Assembly: GCA_947487835.1 (NCBI GenBank)
Contig: CANKXX010000006.1
Span: 186,001 to 250,000 of the forward strand
Reading direction: 5' to 3'
DNA: 64,000 nt
DNA from: an uncultured Microbacteriaceae bacterium
Lineage (GTDB): Bacteria > Actinomycetota > Actinomycetes > Actinomycetales > Microbacteriaceae
The translations under genes and the position numbers were made by a program. Of this stretch, positions 33,490 through 42,047 are shown piece after piece (the stretch's first letter is position 1; every line of letters starts with the position of its first letter). The notes beneath the pieces were generated by a model. That model was not told the DNA's origin, searched no databases, and was given only the letters and a program-made list of their open reading frames with translations.

Positions 33490-34536
33490 GTGATCATCGG
33501 CGCCGGCCAGGCCGGGCTCTCCGTGGCCTACCACCTGGGGCGCGCGGGCCTGCGGATGGGCGAGGACGTCGCGATCCTCGACCGGGGACCCGCGGAGGGC
33601 GGTGCGTGGCAGCACCGCTGGGAGGCGCTCCGGCTGGGCAGCGCGCACCGCGTCAACGACCTGCCGGGGATGCGCGAGATGGGGCTGAGCTTCGACACCG
33701 CCGACCGCGACCGGCCCGCGCGCGACGTCGTGCGCGAGTACTACCGCGAGTACGAGCGGTTCTACGACCTCCGGGTACGGCGGCCGGTCGTCGTCGCCGC
33801 CGTGCAGGACGACGGCGCCGGCCTCGTCGTGCGGCACGACGGGGGAGAGCTCCGCGCCGGTGCCGTGGTCAACGCGACGGGCACCTGGGGCTCTCCCTAC
33901 CTGCCCTACTACCCGGGGGTGCAGCGTTTCGCGGGCGTGCAGACGCACACGGCGGCCTATCGCAGTGCGGAGGACTTCCGCGGCCTCCGGGTGCTCGTCG
34001 TGGGCGGCGGAACATCGGCGATCGGCTTCCTGCTCGAGCTCGAGAACGTGGCGGAGCGCACGATCTGGTCGACCCGGCGCCCGGTGGACTACCTCGAGCG
34101 CTCCGACCTCGACCTGGAGTCCGCGCTCGCCGCGGTCGCGGCGCAGGACGCGGCGGCGCGGGCGGGGGCGGCGCTGCCGAGCATCGTGAGCGGCACGGGC
34201 GTGCCGAAGACCGAGCGCATCTCGGCGGGCATCGACCGCGGGGTGCTCGTGAGTCGCGGCCCCTTCGCCGAGCTCGAGGAGCACGCGGTCGTCTGGCCGG
34301 ACGGCTCGCGGGACGCCATCGACGCCATCGTCTGGGCGACCGGCTTCCGGCCCGAGGTGCGGCACCTCGCGCCGCTCGGGCTCCGCGAGCGTGCGGGCGG
34401 CATCGCCGTGACGTCGGGGGTGTCCGACCGGGACCCGCGCCTGTTCTTCGCGGGCTACGGTCCACAGGCGTCCACGATCGGCGCCAACCGAGCGGGCAAG
34501 GTCATCGCCCGTCAGGTCCTCCGCCTCGTCGCCTGA
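33490..34536 (+). CDS. flavin-containing monooxygenase-like FAD/NAD(P) oxidoreductase
   Basis: A 348-residue protein with a FAD-binding motif right at its start (IIGAGQAGLSVAYHLGRAGL) and an NAD(P)-binding motif VVGGGTSAIGF at about residues 172-182. WATGFRPEVRHLAPLG matches the late FMO/BVMO-type motif. It resembles the actinobacterial FAD-dependent oxidoreductases related to monooxygenases. The first GTG leaves the FAD strand without the usual few leading residues. The open frame continues upstream through a repeat of GCGCCGACGCCCG without any ATG or GTG, so a non-canonical start is possible. It lies 52 bases after the nitroreductase. Confidence 0.82.
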   Translation: MIIGAGQAGLSVAYHLGRAGLRMGEDVAILDRGPAEGGAWQHRWEALRLGSAHRVNDLPGMREMGLSFDTADRDRPARDVVREYYREYERFYDLRVRRPVVVAAVQDDGAGLVVRHDGGELRAGAVVNATGTWGSPYLPYYPGVQRFAGVQTHTAAYRSAEDFRGLRVLVVGGGTSAIGFLLELENVAERTIWSTRRPVDYLERSDLDLESALAAVAAQDAAARAGAALPSIVSGTGVPKTERISAGIDRGVLVSRGPFAELEEHAVVWPDGSRDAIDAIVWATGFRPEVRHLAPLGLRERAGGIAVTSGVSDRDPRLFFAGYGPQASTIGANRAGKVIARQVLRLVA

Positions 34537-34569
34537 CCGGTGCATCACCGGGCGGACGCGGGGGCGGGA

Positions 34570-35349
34570 TCAGCGGTCGGTGAGCCGCTCGAGCGCCTCG
34601 ACGAGGGCGGTCCTGCCGGTGAGGATGAGGTCGAGCATGGCCGCGGCGGCGACGTCGGCCTGGCCGCGCGCGATGGCCGCGTAGACCACGCGGTGGCTCT
34701 CCGCGTCGGACGCGAAGCCCGTGGCGTCGTACAGCGGCGCCCGCTGCTGGATGGCGAAGCTCAGGTTGAGGAAGTCGACGACGAGGTGGCCGAAGCGCTG
34801 CAGCAGCACGTTGCCGCTCGCGGCGTAGACCGCCATGTGGAACTCGACGTCGTGCCGCAGGTAGCTCTCGCCGTCCGTCGCGTGCTCCTCCATCGCCACG
34901 AGCGCCCGCTCGATGCGGCCGAGCTCTTCCGCCGTCGCGCGGCCGGCGGCGAGCCGGGCGGCGGACGGCTCGAGGATCTGCCGGAGCTCCACGAGGTCGC
35001 GCATGATCTCCTCGTCGAGCCCCTCCGAGTGGTACCAGGCGAGGATGTCGCTGTCGAACACGTTCCACAGCTCCCGCGGCCGCACGCGCGTGCCGACCCG
35101 CTGACGCACCTCGACGAGCCCCTTCGCCGCGAGCACCTTGAGCGACTCCCGAACCGACGTGCGGCTGACGCCGTACTCGGCGATGAGCTCGGGCTCCTTC
35201 GGCAGCAGGCTTCCCGGCGGGAAGCGGCCGCCGACGATGGCGGAGCCGAGCCCGTCGATGACCCTGCCCTGCGCCCCCTTGATCGCGTACCCGTACGCGC
35301 GCTCCATGCCCGCCGCGCGGGTCCACGTGTCGATCGATTCCGTGCTCAT
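34570..35349 (-). CDS. GntR family (FadR subfamily) transcriptional regulator
   Basis: A 259-residue regulator. The winged helix lies at residues about 25-95 (LGSAIVGGRFPPGSLLPKEP, then EYGVSRTSVRESLKVLAAKG). An all-helical FCD ligand domain follows with the metal-binding pattern of Asp and three His (DVEFHMAVY near 162-170, SHRVVYAAI near 218). FCD regulators often bind acidic sugars such as gluconate or galactonate. It is the last gene of the mutarotase-enolase-gntR unit and is taken to control both arms of the sugar locus. A hexanucleotide array lies immediately upstream of its start. Confidence 0.87.
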   Translation of the reverse strand: MSTESIDTWTRAAGMERAYGYAIKGAQGRVIDGLGSAIVGGRFPPGSLLPKEPELIAEYGVSRTSVRESLKVLAAKGLVEVRQRVGTRVRPRELWNVFDSDILAWYHSEGLDEEIMRDLVELRQILEPSAARLAAGRATAEELGRIERALVAMEEHATDGESYLRHDVEFHMAVYAASGNVLLQRFGHLVVDFLNLSFAIQQRAPLYDATGFASDAESHRVVYAAIARGQADVAAAAMLDLILTGRTALVEALERLTDR

Positions 35350-35370
35350 GCCGCCTCGTCCCCCGTCGTG

Positions 35371-35466
35371 CCGATGTCCGTGCCCGTTCTCGTGCCCGTG
35401 CCCGTGCCCGTTCTCGTTCCCGTTCCCGTGCTCGTGCCCGTTCTCGTGCCGATGTCCGTGCCCGTC
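35371..35466. repeat. hexanucleotide microsatellite upstream of gntR
   Basis: A run of imperfect 6-base units CCCGTG, CCCGTT and TCTCGT covers about 95 bases between the enolase-superfamily gene and gntR. The 16-mer CCGATGTCCGTGCCCG appears at both ends. It is not part of either recognised protein and could change length by slippage. Confidence 0.9.
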
Positions 35467-35500
35467 CGTCCCTGCGGAAGTATCCCGCCCCGTCGCATGC

Positions 35501-36748
35501 CTACGCCGGCCGCCCGTCCGGCACGGCCGCCGCCACCGGGGCCCCCCGGGCGTCGGAGGGCGCGCCGAGCGCGGGCAGCGACGCGCTCGTGAACAGCGTC
35601 TCGCCGTCGAGCACGATGTCGAGACGGCGGAGGTAGGGCGCGAGGGCGTCGACCGCGACGTCGACCCCGAGGCCCGGGGAGTCCGGGGCGTGGATCTCCC
35701 CGGCGGCGTCCGGCATCAGGTGCGTCGACGTGATGTCGGCGGCGAGCTGCTTCGGCTCGGCCGGGTACTCGCAGATACGGTGCTCCGCCAGTCCGGCGAA
35801 GGGCTGCAGCGACGCGGAGAGGGCGAGGTGCGACGTGAACGTGTGGTTGACGTAGGTGACGCCCCGCAGCACCGCGTAGTCCGCGGCGTCCTTCGCGGCG
35901 GCGATGCCCCCGATGCGGCCGCAGTCGATCTGCAGGTAGCCGACCCGGCCGTAGTCGACGAGGTTCCGCGCCATGTGCACGTTGTGCGCGCCCTCGCCGC
36001 CGGCCAGCGGCACCCCCGGCCGGCGGGCGGCGAGCTCCGCGTACTGCCGGTACGCGCTCGCCGCGAAGGGCTCCTCGAGCCAGCCGACCCGGGCCTCGGT
36101 CAGCGCGTCCAGCCGCGCCGCCGCGGCGTCGACGTCCTCGCCCCAGACCTGACCGGCGTCGACGAGGAGGTGGCCGTCCGGCCCGAGCGCCTCCCGCGCC
36201 GCGCGCAGGTGGTCGAGGTCGTCCGAGACCCGGCCCTCGCCGAACCCCGCCCAGCCGAACTTCAGGGCCCGGAAGCCGCGGGACACCGCGTCCCGCCCGC
36301 GGCGCAGCGTGTCCTCCGGGGTGTCGCCGAACAGGATGGAGGCGTACGGGATCTTCGGCTCGCTCCGCTCGTAGCCGAGCAGGCGCCAGACCGGCTCCTC
36401 CCGATGCCGCCCGAGCAGGTCCCAGAGCGCCATCTCGATGCCGGAGAACGTGTGCGGCGCCTGCAGCAGGTCCATGCTGTTGCGCTCGACGAGCGCGGCG
36501 ATGCGGCGGATGTCGTCCGGACCGTCCAGGCGCTGGCCGAGCACGGACGCCGAGACCGGCTGGCACACGCCGTGCGATCGAGGCGTGACGAACGCGGCGA
36601 TCGACGGCAGGGGTGACGCCTCGCACTCGCCCCAGCCCACCTCGCCGCCCGCCGTCACGCGAACGAGCAGCGCATCCTGGCTGCCGTCGGCCTCGAGCGT
36701 GATCTCCGGCATCGCCAGGTAGAAGAAGTCGACCGAGTCAATCTCCAC
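35501..36748 (-). CDS. enolase superfamily (mandelate racemase/muconate lactonizing-type) dehydratase
   Basis: A 415-residue enolase-superfamily enzyme, probably an acid-sugar dehydratase of the mandelate racemase subgroup. The metal ligands D197 (LLVDAGQVW), E225 (WLEEPF) and E252 (AGGEGAHN) and the His/Asp pair H302 or H307 with D275 (QIDCGRIGGI) are visible. The usual KxK at the second strand reads K163-F-G instead, so one of the two lysines is absent. In the sugar locus it fits dehydration of an aldonate, such as galactonate, but that is inference. Its start overlaps the mutarotase-like gene by 11 bases. Confidence 0.85.
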   Translation of the reverse strand: MEIDSVDFFYLAMPEITLEADGSQDALLVRVTAGGEVGWGECEASPLPSIAAFVTPRSHGVCQPVSASVLGQRLDGPDDIRRIAALVERNSMDLLQAPHTFSGIEMALWDLLGRHREEPVWRLLGYERSEPKIPYASILFGDTPEDTLRRGRDAVSRGFRALKFGWAGFGEGRVSDDLDHLRAAREALGPDGHLLVDAGQVWGEDVDAAAARLDALTEARVGWLEEPFAASAYRQYAELAARRPGVPLAGGEGAHNVHMARNLVDYGRVGYLQIDCGRIGGIAAAKDAADYAVLRGVTYVNHTFTSHLALSASLQPFAGLAEHRICEYPAEPKQLAADITSTHLMPDAAGEIHAPDSPGLGVDVAVDALAPYLRRLDIVLDGETLFTSASLPALGAPSDARGAPVAAAVPDGRPA

Positions 36749-37898
36749 GCGCGGCCCTTTCTGTGCTGCCCCCGTCGCCGCGGGCGCCGTCTGCGGCGGC
36801 GTCCCGAGCGGCGAGCGGAAGGGCGGTCAGGCGGTAGTCGAGGGTCAGCGGGCGCGCGGGGTCGAGGCGCACGGAGGTCGCGGTACCCGAGGCGGCGACG
36901 GGATTCGCGCCCGTCGAGACGCCGTCCGGCAGGTCGAACGCGGCGGCCACCGGTTCGACGCCGAGCCCCCGGTACGCGCTGTTCCAGGGGGCGTCGGCGA
37001 GCGCACGGTCGGACAACCAGAGGGAGACGGACGGCAGCACCCCGGTGTCCCAGGTGATGCGGACGGCCGCGCCCTCGTCGAGGTAGGACGCGGTCACCGG
37101 ACCCCGCACGCCACCGAGCAGCACGACGTCCTCGACTGCCGGGCCGGATGGGTCGCTCAGCGGGAGCCGGGTCATATCGACCGGGCCGGCGGCGCCGGGG
37201 ACTGCGTTCAGCGCGGAGAAGCGGCGCCCGGGAAGCGTCGCGGGCCGCCCGGGCGGTACGGTGCCCGGATAGGTCCAGCCCTCGCGGAACGGTACCGTCA
37301 AACGCAGGGAGCCCGGGCGGTCGGGCAGCCGCAGGATCGGGTGCAGGCCGAGCGAGGTCGTCACGGCCCGGCGGGCGACCACCGTGAGCGACAGCGCGAG
37401 CTCGGGGGAGCCGGGCACTCCGCGGATCGTGCGCCGCACGCCGACGACGGGGGATTCCAGCGGGTAGGTCAGGCCCAGGGTCACCGAGTCCCGCTCCCGG
37501 GACAGCACGTCCCAGACGGCGTTCGCGCTCGGGCCGTGCGGGGGATGCCCGGGGGAATCGGGCACAAGGTCCCGCCAGCCCGGCGCGGGATCCTCGAGCG
37601 TCGTGGCCGAGCCGAACGGCAGGCAGACGAACTCGCCGCCCAGCACGGCGAGGTGCAGGGGCAGCGCCGTGTCGCCCGCTTCGCCTCGGTCACCGGTGCA
37701 GGCGCCGGCGGAGTCGCGGGCATCGGGCAGCGGGGGAGCGAGGGGCGAGAAGCCGCCGCCGGGCAGCCGGAACAGCACCTCGCGCAGCATCGCGCACTCG
37801 GGCAGCACCGTCGCGGTGCCGTGCGACCACTCGAGCCGGAAAGGCTCCGCGACCGCGCGGCCCCGCCGGGTGGGCGCGGCGGCGGGCGAGGTGCTCAC
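36738..37898 (-). CDS. aldose 1-epimerase-like (galactose mutarotase-type) protein
   Basis: A 386-residue protein whose beta-rich pattern matches the mutarotase/DUF4432-like sugar-binding fold. Recognisable segments are LGGEFVCLPFGSATTLEDP, TLGLTYPLESPVVGVRRTIR, TSLGLHPILRLPDRPG with the probable catalytic His, and PWNSAYRGLGVEP. It would interconvert sugar anomers or act on a related sugar. The GTG at 37898 follows AAGGAGAG. It is the first gene of the leftward arm and overlaps the enolase-superfamily gene. The substrate is not defined. Confidence 0.72.
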   Translation of the reverse strand: MSTSPAAAPTRRGRAVAEPFRLEWSHGTATVLPECAMLREVLFRLPGGGFSPLAPPLPDARDSAGACTGDRGEAGDTALPLHLAVLGGEFVCLPFGSATTLEDPAPGWRDLVPDSPGHPPHGPSANAVWDVLSRERDSVTLGLTYPLESPVVGVRRTIRGVPGSPELALSLTVVARRAVTTSLGLHPILRLPDRPGSLRLTVPFREGWTYPGTVPPGRPATLPGRRFSALNAVPGAAGPVDMTRLPLSDPSGPAVEDVVLLGGVRGPVTASYLDEGAAVRITWDTGVLPSVSLWLSDRALADAPWNSAYRGLGVEPVAAAFDLPDGVSTGANPVAASGTATSVRLDPARPLTLDYRLTALPLAARDAAADGARGDGGSTERAARGD

Positions 37899-37959
37899 GA
37901 CTCTCCTTCGAGGTGGTCCTGGGATCCGGCGAATCGGTCCGACCGGGGGCGTGCAACGT

Positions 37960-37972
37960 AAAGTACTACTTT
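37960..37972. promoter_or_regulatory. perfect 6-1-6 dyad in divergent sugar promoter region, site 1
   Basis: AAAGTACTACTTT is a perfect palindrome around a central C and lies 62 bases before the mutarotase-like gene. A related site lies 85 bp to the right, which is eight helical turns. It is the best candidate for binding by the local GntR regulator. Confidence 0.5.
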
Positions 37973-38044
37973 TCCTGACCGGCCGACGAACTTCCTTCCG
38001 TCGCTCGTGGAATTGCCGGGGTGCGAACGCTTGACTTCCGGCTA

Positions 38045-38057
38045 TAAATACTACTAT
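38045..38057. promoter_or_regulatory. related dyad in divergent sugar promoter region, site 2
   Basis: TAAATACTACTAT shares the core TACTACT with site 1 and is centred 85 bp from it, 57 bases before the SDR gene. The region is AT-rich for this genome. It may overlap the promoter of the rightward arm. Confidence 0.45.
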
Positions 38058-38107
38058 TACTGCCATCGACGGTTCATCGCAGAGCCGCAGGGAGAAACGG
38101 GACGAGG

Positions 38108-38890
38108 ATGTTCATCCCCTCACGACGGGCGCTCGTCACGGGCGCCGGCAGCGGCATCGGGCGCGCCATCGCGGCCCGGCTGTGCGCGGAGGGGACCGCG
38201 GTGTTCTGCGTCGACCGTGACCCGGACGGTGCCGCCCGCACCGCGGAGGACGCGCGGCGGGCGGGCGGGCGGGCCGAGGCGCTTCCCCTCGACATCGCCG
38301 ACGATGCGGCGGTGGACGGGCTCGCCTCGGCGGTGACCGCCAGCGGCCTCCCGGGCGCCGGCCTCGACGTCCTGGTGAACTGCGCGGCCGTCTCCGACAC
38401 CACCCCGACCGCCGAGCTCGGCCCGCGCGACCTGCGCCGCGTGCTCGACGTGAACCTCGTCGGCACGCTCGCGGTCACGCTCGCCCTGCTGCCTCTGCTG
38501 CGCGCGTCGGACTCCGGTCGCATCCTCATGGTCTCGTCCATCCAGGGCTTCGCCGCGACGACGGACACGCTCGCCTACGCGGCGAGCAAGGGCGGCCTGA
38601 TCGCGGCGACGCGCGCGCTCGCCGCCGACCTCGCCGATGACGGCGTGCTCGTCAACGCGCTCGCCCCCGGCTTCGTCGACACGCCCATGGCGCGCCTGCC
38701 CGACGGCACCACCGAGTACGAGACCGACCTGTTCCGCGACGTGTACGTGCGGCACGGCAAACTGCCGCTGCGCCGACCCGCGCAGCCGGAGGAGATCGCG
38801 GAGGCCGCGCTCTTCCTCTGCTCCCCCCGCACCACCTACCTCACCGGCTCCGTGCTCACCGCCGACGGCGGTCTCACCGCGGTGTTCTGA
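38108..38890 (+). CDS. short-chain dehydrogenase/reductase
   Basis: A 260-residue classical SDR. The NAD-binding TGAGSGIG is at 11-18, NCAA at 91-94, and the catalytic Ser at 143-144 with Y157 and K161 in YAASKGG. The acidic residue after the second strand (VDRD) favours NAD. In this locus it may oxidise an aldose or an acid-sugar intermediate, which is inference from neighbours. The ATG follows GACGAGG. A 39-bp gap separates it from the binding-protein gene, so it heads a five-gene unit. Confidence 0.87.
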   Translation: MFIPSRRALVTGAGSGIGRAIAARLCAEGTAVFCVDRDPDGAARTAEDARRAGGRAEALPLDIADDAAVDGLASAVTASGLPGAGLDVLVNCAAVSDTTPTAELGPRDLRRVLDVNLVGTLAVTLALLPLLRASDSGRILMVSSIQGFAATTDTLAYAASKGGLIAATRALAADLADDGVLVNALAPGFVDTPMARLPDGTTEYETDLFRDVYVRHGKLPLRRPAQPEEIAEAALFLCSPRTTYLTGSVLTADGGLTAVF

Positions 38891-38929
38891 CGCTCCCCAC
38901 CCCTTTCGACCCACCATCAAGGAGAAGCA

Positions 38930-40258
38930 ATGAAGACAACACGCTGGTCAGCGGGGCTGCTGGCCGTCGGCATGGTCGCCGGGCTCGCCGCCTGTTCCTC
39001 GGGCGGCGGGGAGTCGGACGACGGTCGCACGGAGCTGCTCGTCTGGGACGCCGGTCTGCTCACCCGGGTGTCCGAGGACGGGAAGGTGGACGGCGACGCC
39101 TCCTTCCTGCACCAGGCCGCCGACCGCTTCGAGGAGGAGAACCCGGACGTCTCGGTCAAGATCGTCACGAGCACGGGCGACATCAGCCAGAACTCGGCGC
39201 AGTTCCAGGCGGCGTCCATCGCCGGAGACGGGCCCGACGTGCGCACGGGCTACACCGGCGGCAACACGCTGTCTTTCGAGGACTTCCTGCTCGACCTCGA
39301 CGGAGTGTTCGACGAGGACACGATGGCGGACCTCTCCGGCTGGAACACCGTGCGTGGCGGGTACAAGGAGGACGGCCCCCTTCTCGCGCTGCCCTACGGC
39401 GGCGGGTCGTACTTCTACGTGTTCTACAACAGGGACATGGCCGAGGCCGCGGGCGTCGACCTGTCCACCCCGCCGGAGACCTGGGAGGACTTCCTCGACG
39501 TGGTCGAGGAGGTCAAGGCGGGCGGCCAGCCCCCGGTCTGGCTCGGCAACCAGGAGGGCTACGTCGGCGCCTGGGTCATCTCGGCGCTCGTCGGCGGCGA
39601 GCTGGGCGGCACGGTGTTCACGGACATGTTCAACGGCGACATCCCCATCGACGACGATGCGATGAAGCGGGCGTACGAGGCCTACGCCGAGCTGTTCTCG
39701 CGCGGCCTCACCAACCCGGACGCCGGCAGCGTGTCGAACGGCGAGCACGCCGCCGGCTTCGCGCAGGAGAAGGGCACGTTCCTCATCAGCGGCGGCTGGG
39801 ACAACGCCACGCTGATCGACACACTGGGCGCCGACAAGGTAGGGGTCTTCCCCATCCCGATGCTCGAGGGCGCGCAGTTCCCCAACACGGTCGCGGGCGG
39901 GCCCAACGTCGCCGTCTCCATCACGAACTACACCGAGAAGCAGGAGATCGCGGAGGACTTCGTGCGCTTCCTCGCGCAGCCCGACACGATCGACCTCTAC
40001 GTGGAGCTCTTCCAGACCGAGGCCTCGAACAGCGCGAGCGCCGACCCGTCGGTCATCACGAACCCCCTCCTGCAGACCGAGGCGGAGGACCTGAAGACCA
40101 CGGAGAACATCACCTTCCCGTTCGACAACGTCATGCCGCAGGCCGTCATCGACTCGTTCTACAAGGCGAACGCGACGACGTTCCTCGGCACCACGACCGC
40201 CGACGACGCCCTCGCGCAGCTGAAGCAGACGTTCGAGACGGAGACCGCGAACCGATGA
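38930..40258 (+). CDS. ABC transporter sugar-binding lipoprotein (first importer)
   Basis: A 442-residue extracellular solute-binding protein of the family-1 type. The signal peptide ends in the lipobox GLAAC with Cys22, so it is anchored outside the membrane. The ligand cleft residues typical of family 1 are suggested by ADRFEEENPDV, LLALPYGGGSYFYVFYNRDM and INGG-type loops near 290. An upstream AAGGAGAAG is a good ribosome-binding site. Its stop overlaps the first permease start by four bases. With an alpha-galactosidase downstream, a galactoside such as melibiose or raffinose is a plausible ligand. Confidence 0.9.
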   Translation: MKTTRWSAGLLAVGMVAGLAACSSGGGESDDGRTELLVWDAGLLTRVSEDGKVDGDASFLHQAADRFEEENPDVSVKIVTSTGDISQNSAQFQAASIAGDGPDVRTGYTGGNTLSFEDFLLDLDGVFDEDTMADLSGWNTVRGGYKEDGPLLALPYGGGSYFYVFYNRDMAEAAGVDLSTPPETWEDFLDVVEEVKAGGQPPVWLGNQEGYVGAWVISALVGGELGGTVFTDMFNGDIPIDDDAMKRAYEAYAELFSRGLTNPDAGSVSNGEHAAGFAQEKGTFLISGGWDNATLIDTLGADKVGVFPIPMLEGAQFPNTVAGGPNVAVSITNYTEKQEIAEDFVRFLAQPDTIDLYVELFQTEASNSASADPSVITNPLLQTEAEDLKTTENITFPFDNVMPQAVIDSFYKANATTFLGTTTADDALAQLKQTFETETANR

Positions 40259-41199
40259 CCGTCACCACGACCGAGCTCGCGGGGGTCGGCGCCGTCTCGC
40301 CGGCCCCCGCGGGCGAGGGCCGGCGCCGCAGGTCGCTCGACCGGCGCGACAGGATCGTCGGGCTGGTCGCGGTCACCCCGGCCCTCATCCTCGTGCTCGG
40401 CTTCATGATCTACCCGGTGCTGTTCGCCCTGTACATCTCGTTCAACCGCTCGAACGGCGTCAACTACGAGTGGCTCGGGCTGCAGAACTACGTCGACCTG
40501 CTCGTCGACCCGCTCGTGCACCAGATCTTCTTCACCAACCTGAAGTTCCTCATCGCCGTGCCGCTCGTGATCTTCGTCTCGGTGATCGTCGCCGTGCTGC
40601 TCTTCGAGCGGGTGCGGGGCTGGAAGGCGTTCCGGCTCATCTACTTCCTGCCCTCGGTGCTCTCGGTCGCCGTCATCGGCATCATGTTCAAGTCGACCTT
40701 CTCGTTCGGCGGCCCCGTCAACGCGGCGATCGTCGCGTTCGGCGGCGAGCCGGTGAACTTCTTCACCGACGGCAACCTCGCCATCTTCGTGATCGTGCTC
40801 GCGCTCATCTGGTCCGGCTTCGGCTACCAGGGCCTGATCGTGCTGAGCGGGCTCTCGGCGATCGACCCGAGCGTCTTCGAGGCCGCGACGGTGGACGGCG
40901 CGGGCTGGTGGAAGCGGCTCTGGTACATCACGCTTCCCAACATCCGCCGGGTGCTCGGCTTCGTCTTCATCATCAACGTGCTCTACACGTTCTCGTCGCT
41001 GTTCGGCTTCATCTTCGTGATGACGGCGGGCGGGCCGGGCTACGAGACCACGACGCTCGACTACCTCATCTACCTCAAGGCGTTCTCGAGCGCGAACCTC
41101 GGCGCGGGCGCGGCGCTCGCCGTGATGGTGTTCCTGCTCATCGGGCTGCTCACGCTCCTGCAGGTGCGCTTCTTCCGCATCACCGGCGAGGAGGACTGA
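40255..41199 (+). CDS. ABC transporter sugar permease, MalF type (first importer)
   Basis: A 314-residue inner membrane permease with six membrane helices and the EAA loop near residue 210 (VFEAATVDGAGWWKRLWYIT), which contacts the ATPase. The start ATG overlaps the binding-protein stop (ATGA). It pairs with the next permease. No ATPase gene is present in the locus. The N-terminal 40 residues are cytoplasmic and basic. Confidence 0.93.
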   Translation: MTVTTTELAGVGAVSPAPAGEGRRRRSLDRRDRIVGLVAVTPALILVLGFMIYPVLFALYISFNRSNGVNYEWLGLQNYVDLLVDPLVHQIFFTNLKFLIAVPLVIFVSVIVAVLLFERVRGWKAFRLIYFLPSVLSVAVIGIMFKSTFSFGGPVNAAIVAFGGEPVNFFTDGNLAIFVIVLALIWSGFGYQGLIVLSGLSAIDPSVFEAATVDGAGWWKRLWYITLPNIRRVLGFVFIINVLYTFSSLFGFIFVMTAGGPGYETTTLDYLIYLKAFSSANLGAGAALAVMVFLLIGLLTLLQVRFFRITGEED

Positions 41200-41201
41200 C
41201 C

Positions 41202-42041
41202 GTGACCTCGACAAGCGCGACGCTGAGCAAGCCCGCCCGGCTGCCGATCTTCCTCCTCCTGCTCGTGCTCGCGATCACGATCGTCTACCCGGTCGTGTTC
41301 CTCGCCTCGGCGGCCCTGCGCACGAACGCCGACTACCTGCGCGACCCGTTCGGGCTGCCGCGGGAGTTCACCTTCCAGAACTTCCTCGTGCTCGTGAACA
41401 ACTACGGGCTCGGCCAGGCCGCGATCAACAGCGCGATCGTCGTGCTGTCGTCCCTCGCGCTGGTGCTCGTGGTCGCCACCCTCGCGGGGTACGCCATGGC
41501 GAAGCTGCCGGTGCCCGGGGCGCGCTACATCAACGCGTCGTTCGTGTCGGTCATGCTCATCCCCAGCCAGGTGCTGATCATCCCGATCTACCTCCTGCTG
41601 TCCCGGCTCGAGCTCGTCGGCGAGTTCGGTGGCGTGATCCTCGTCTACGTCGCGACCGGGCTGCCGTTCTCGGTGTTCTTCCTCACGCTCAGCTTCCGCG
41701 CCATCCCGGACGCCGTGCTCGAGGCCGCGAAGCTGGACGGCGCCGGGTTCTTCCGCACCCTGCTGTTCGTGGTGATGCCCATGGGGCGCGCCGGCCTCGC
41801 GACGCTCGCCGTGCTGCAGTTCCTCGGGATGTGGAACGAGCTGCTGTTCGCCTACATCCTGCTGCCGGACAACACGAAGACCCTCGTGACGCCCGCCCTC
41901 GCGCAGATCGGCAGCCGCTACGTGAGCGACCAGCCGCTGGTCTCGGCGGGCCTGCTCATCACGGCGCTGCCGCCGATCCTGCTGCTCGCGTTCGCCTCCA
42001 AGTACGTGATGTCCGGCCTCGCCGCCGGCGTGACCCGATAG
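41202..42041 (+). CDS. ABC transporter sugar permease, MalG type (first importer)
   Basis: A 279-residue permease with six membrane helices. The EAA loop reads VLEAAKLDGAGFFRTLLFVVMP at about residues 180-200. The GTG start is two bases after the preceding stop with GAGGA upstream. It completes the membrane channel together with the MalF-type partner. The alpha-galactosidase gene follows seven bases after its stop. Confidence 0.93.
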   Translation: MTSTSATLSKPARLPIFLLLLVLAITIVYPVVFLASAALRTNADYLRDPFGLPREFTFQNFLVLVNNYGLGQAAINSAIVVLSSLALVLVVATLAGYAMAKLPVPGARYINASFVSVMLIPSQVLIIPIYLLLSRLELVGEFGGVILVYVATGLPFSVFFLTLSFRAIPDAVLEAAKLDGAGFFRTLLFVVMPMGRAGLATLAVLQFLGMWNELLFAYILLPDNTKTLVTPALAQIGSRYVSDQPLVSAGLLITALPPILLLAFASKYVMSGLAAGVTR

Positions 42042-42047
42042 GACCGC

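Noticed and set aside
35346-35466. Coding extension of the enolase-superfamily gene through the hexanucleotide array (repeating Gly-Thr)
   Set aside because: That frame differs from the frame with the catalytic motifs, which ends at 35501. The Gly-Thr run is only what the microsatellite would encode in an unused frame.
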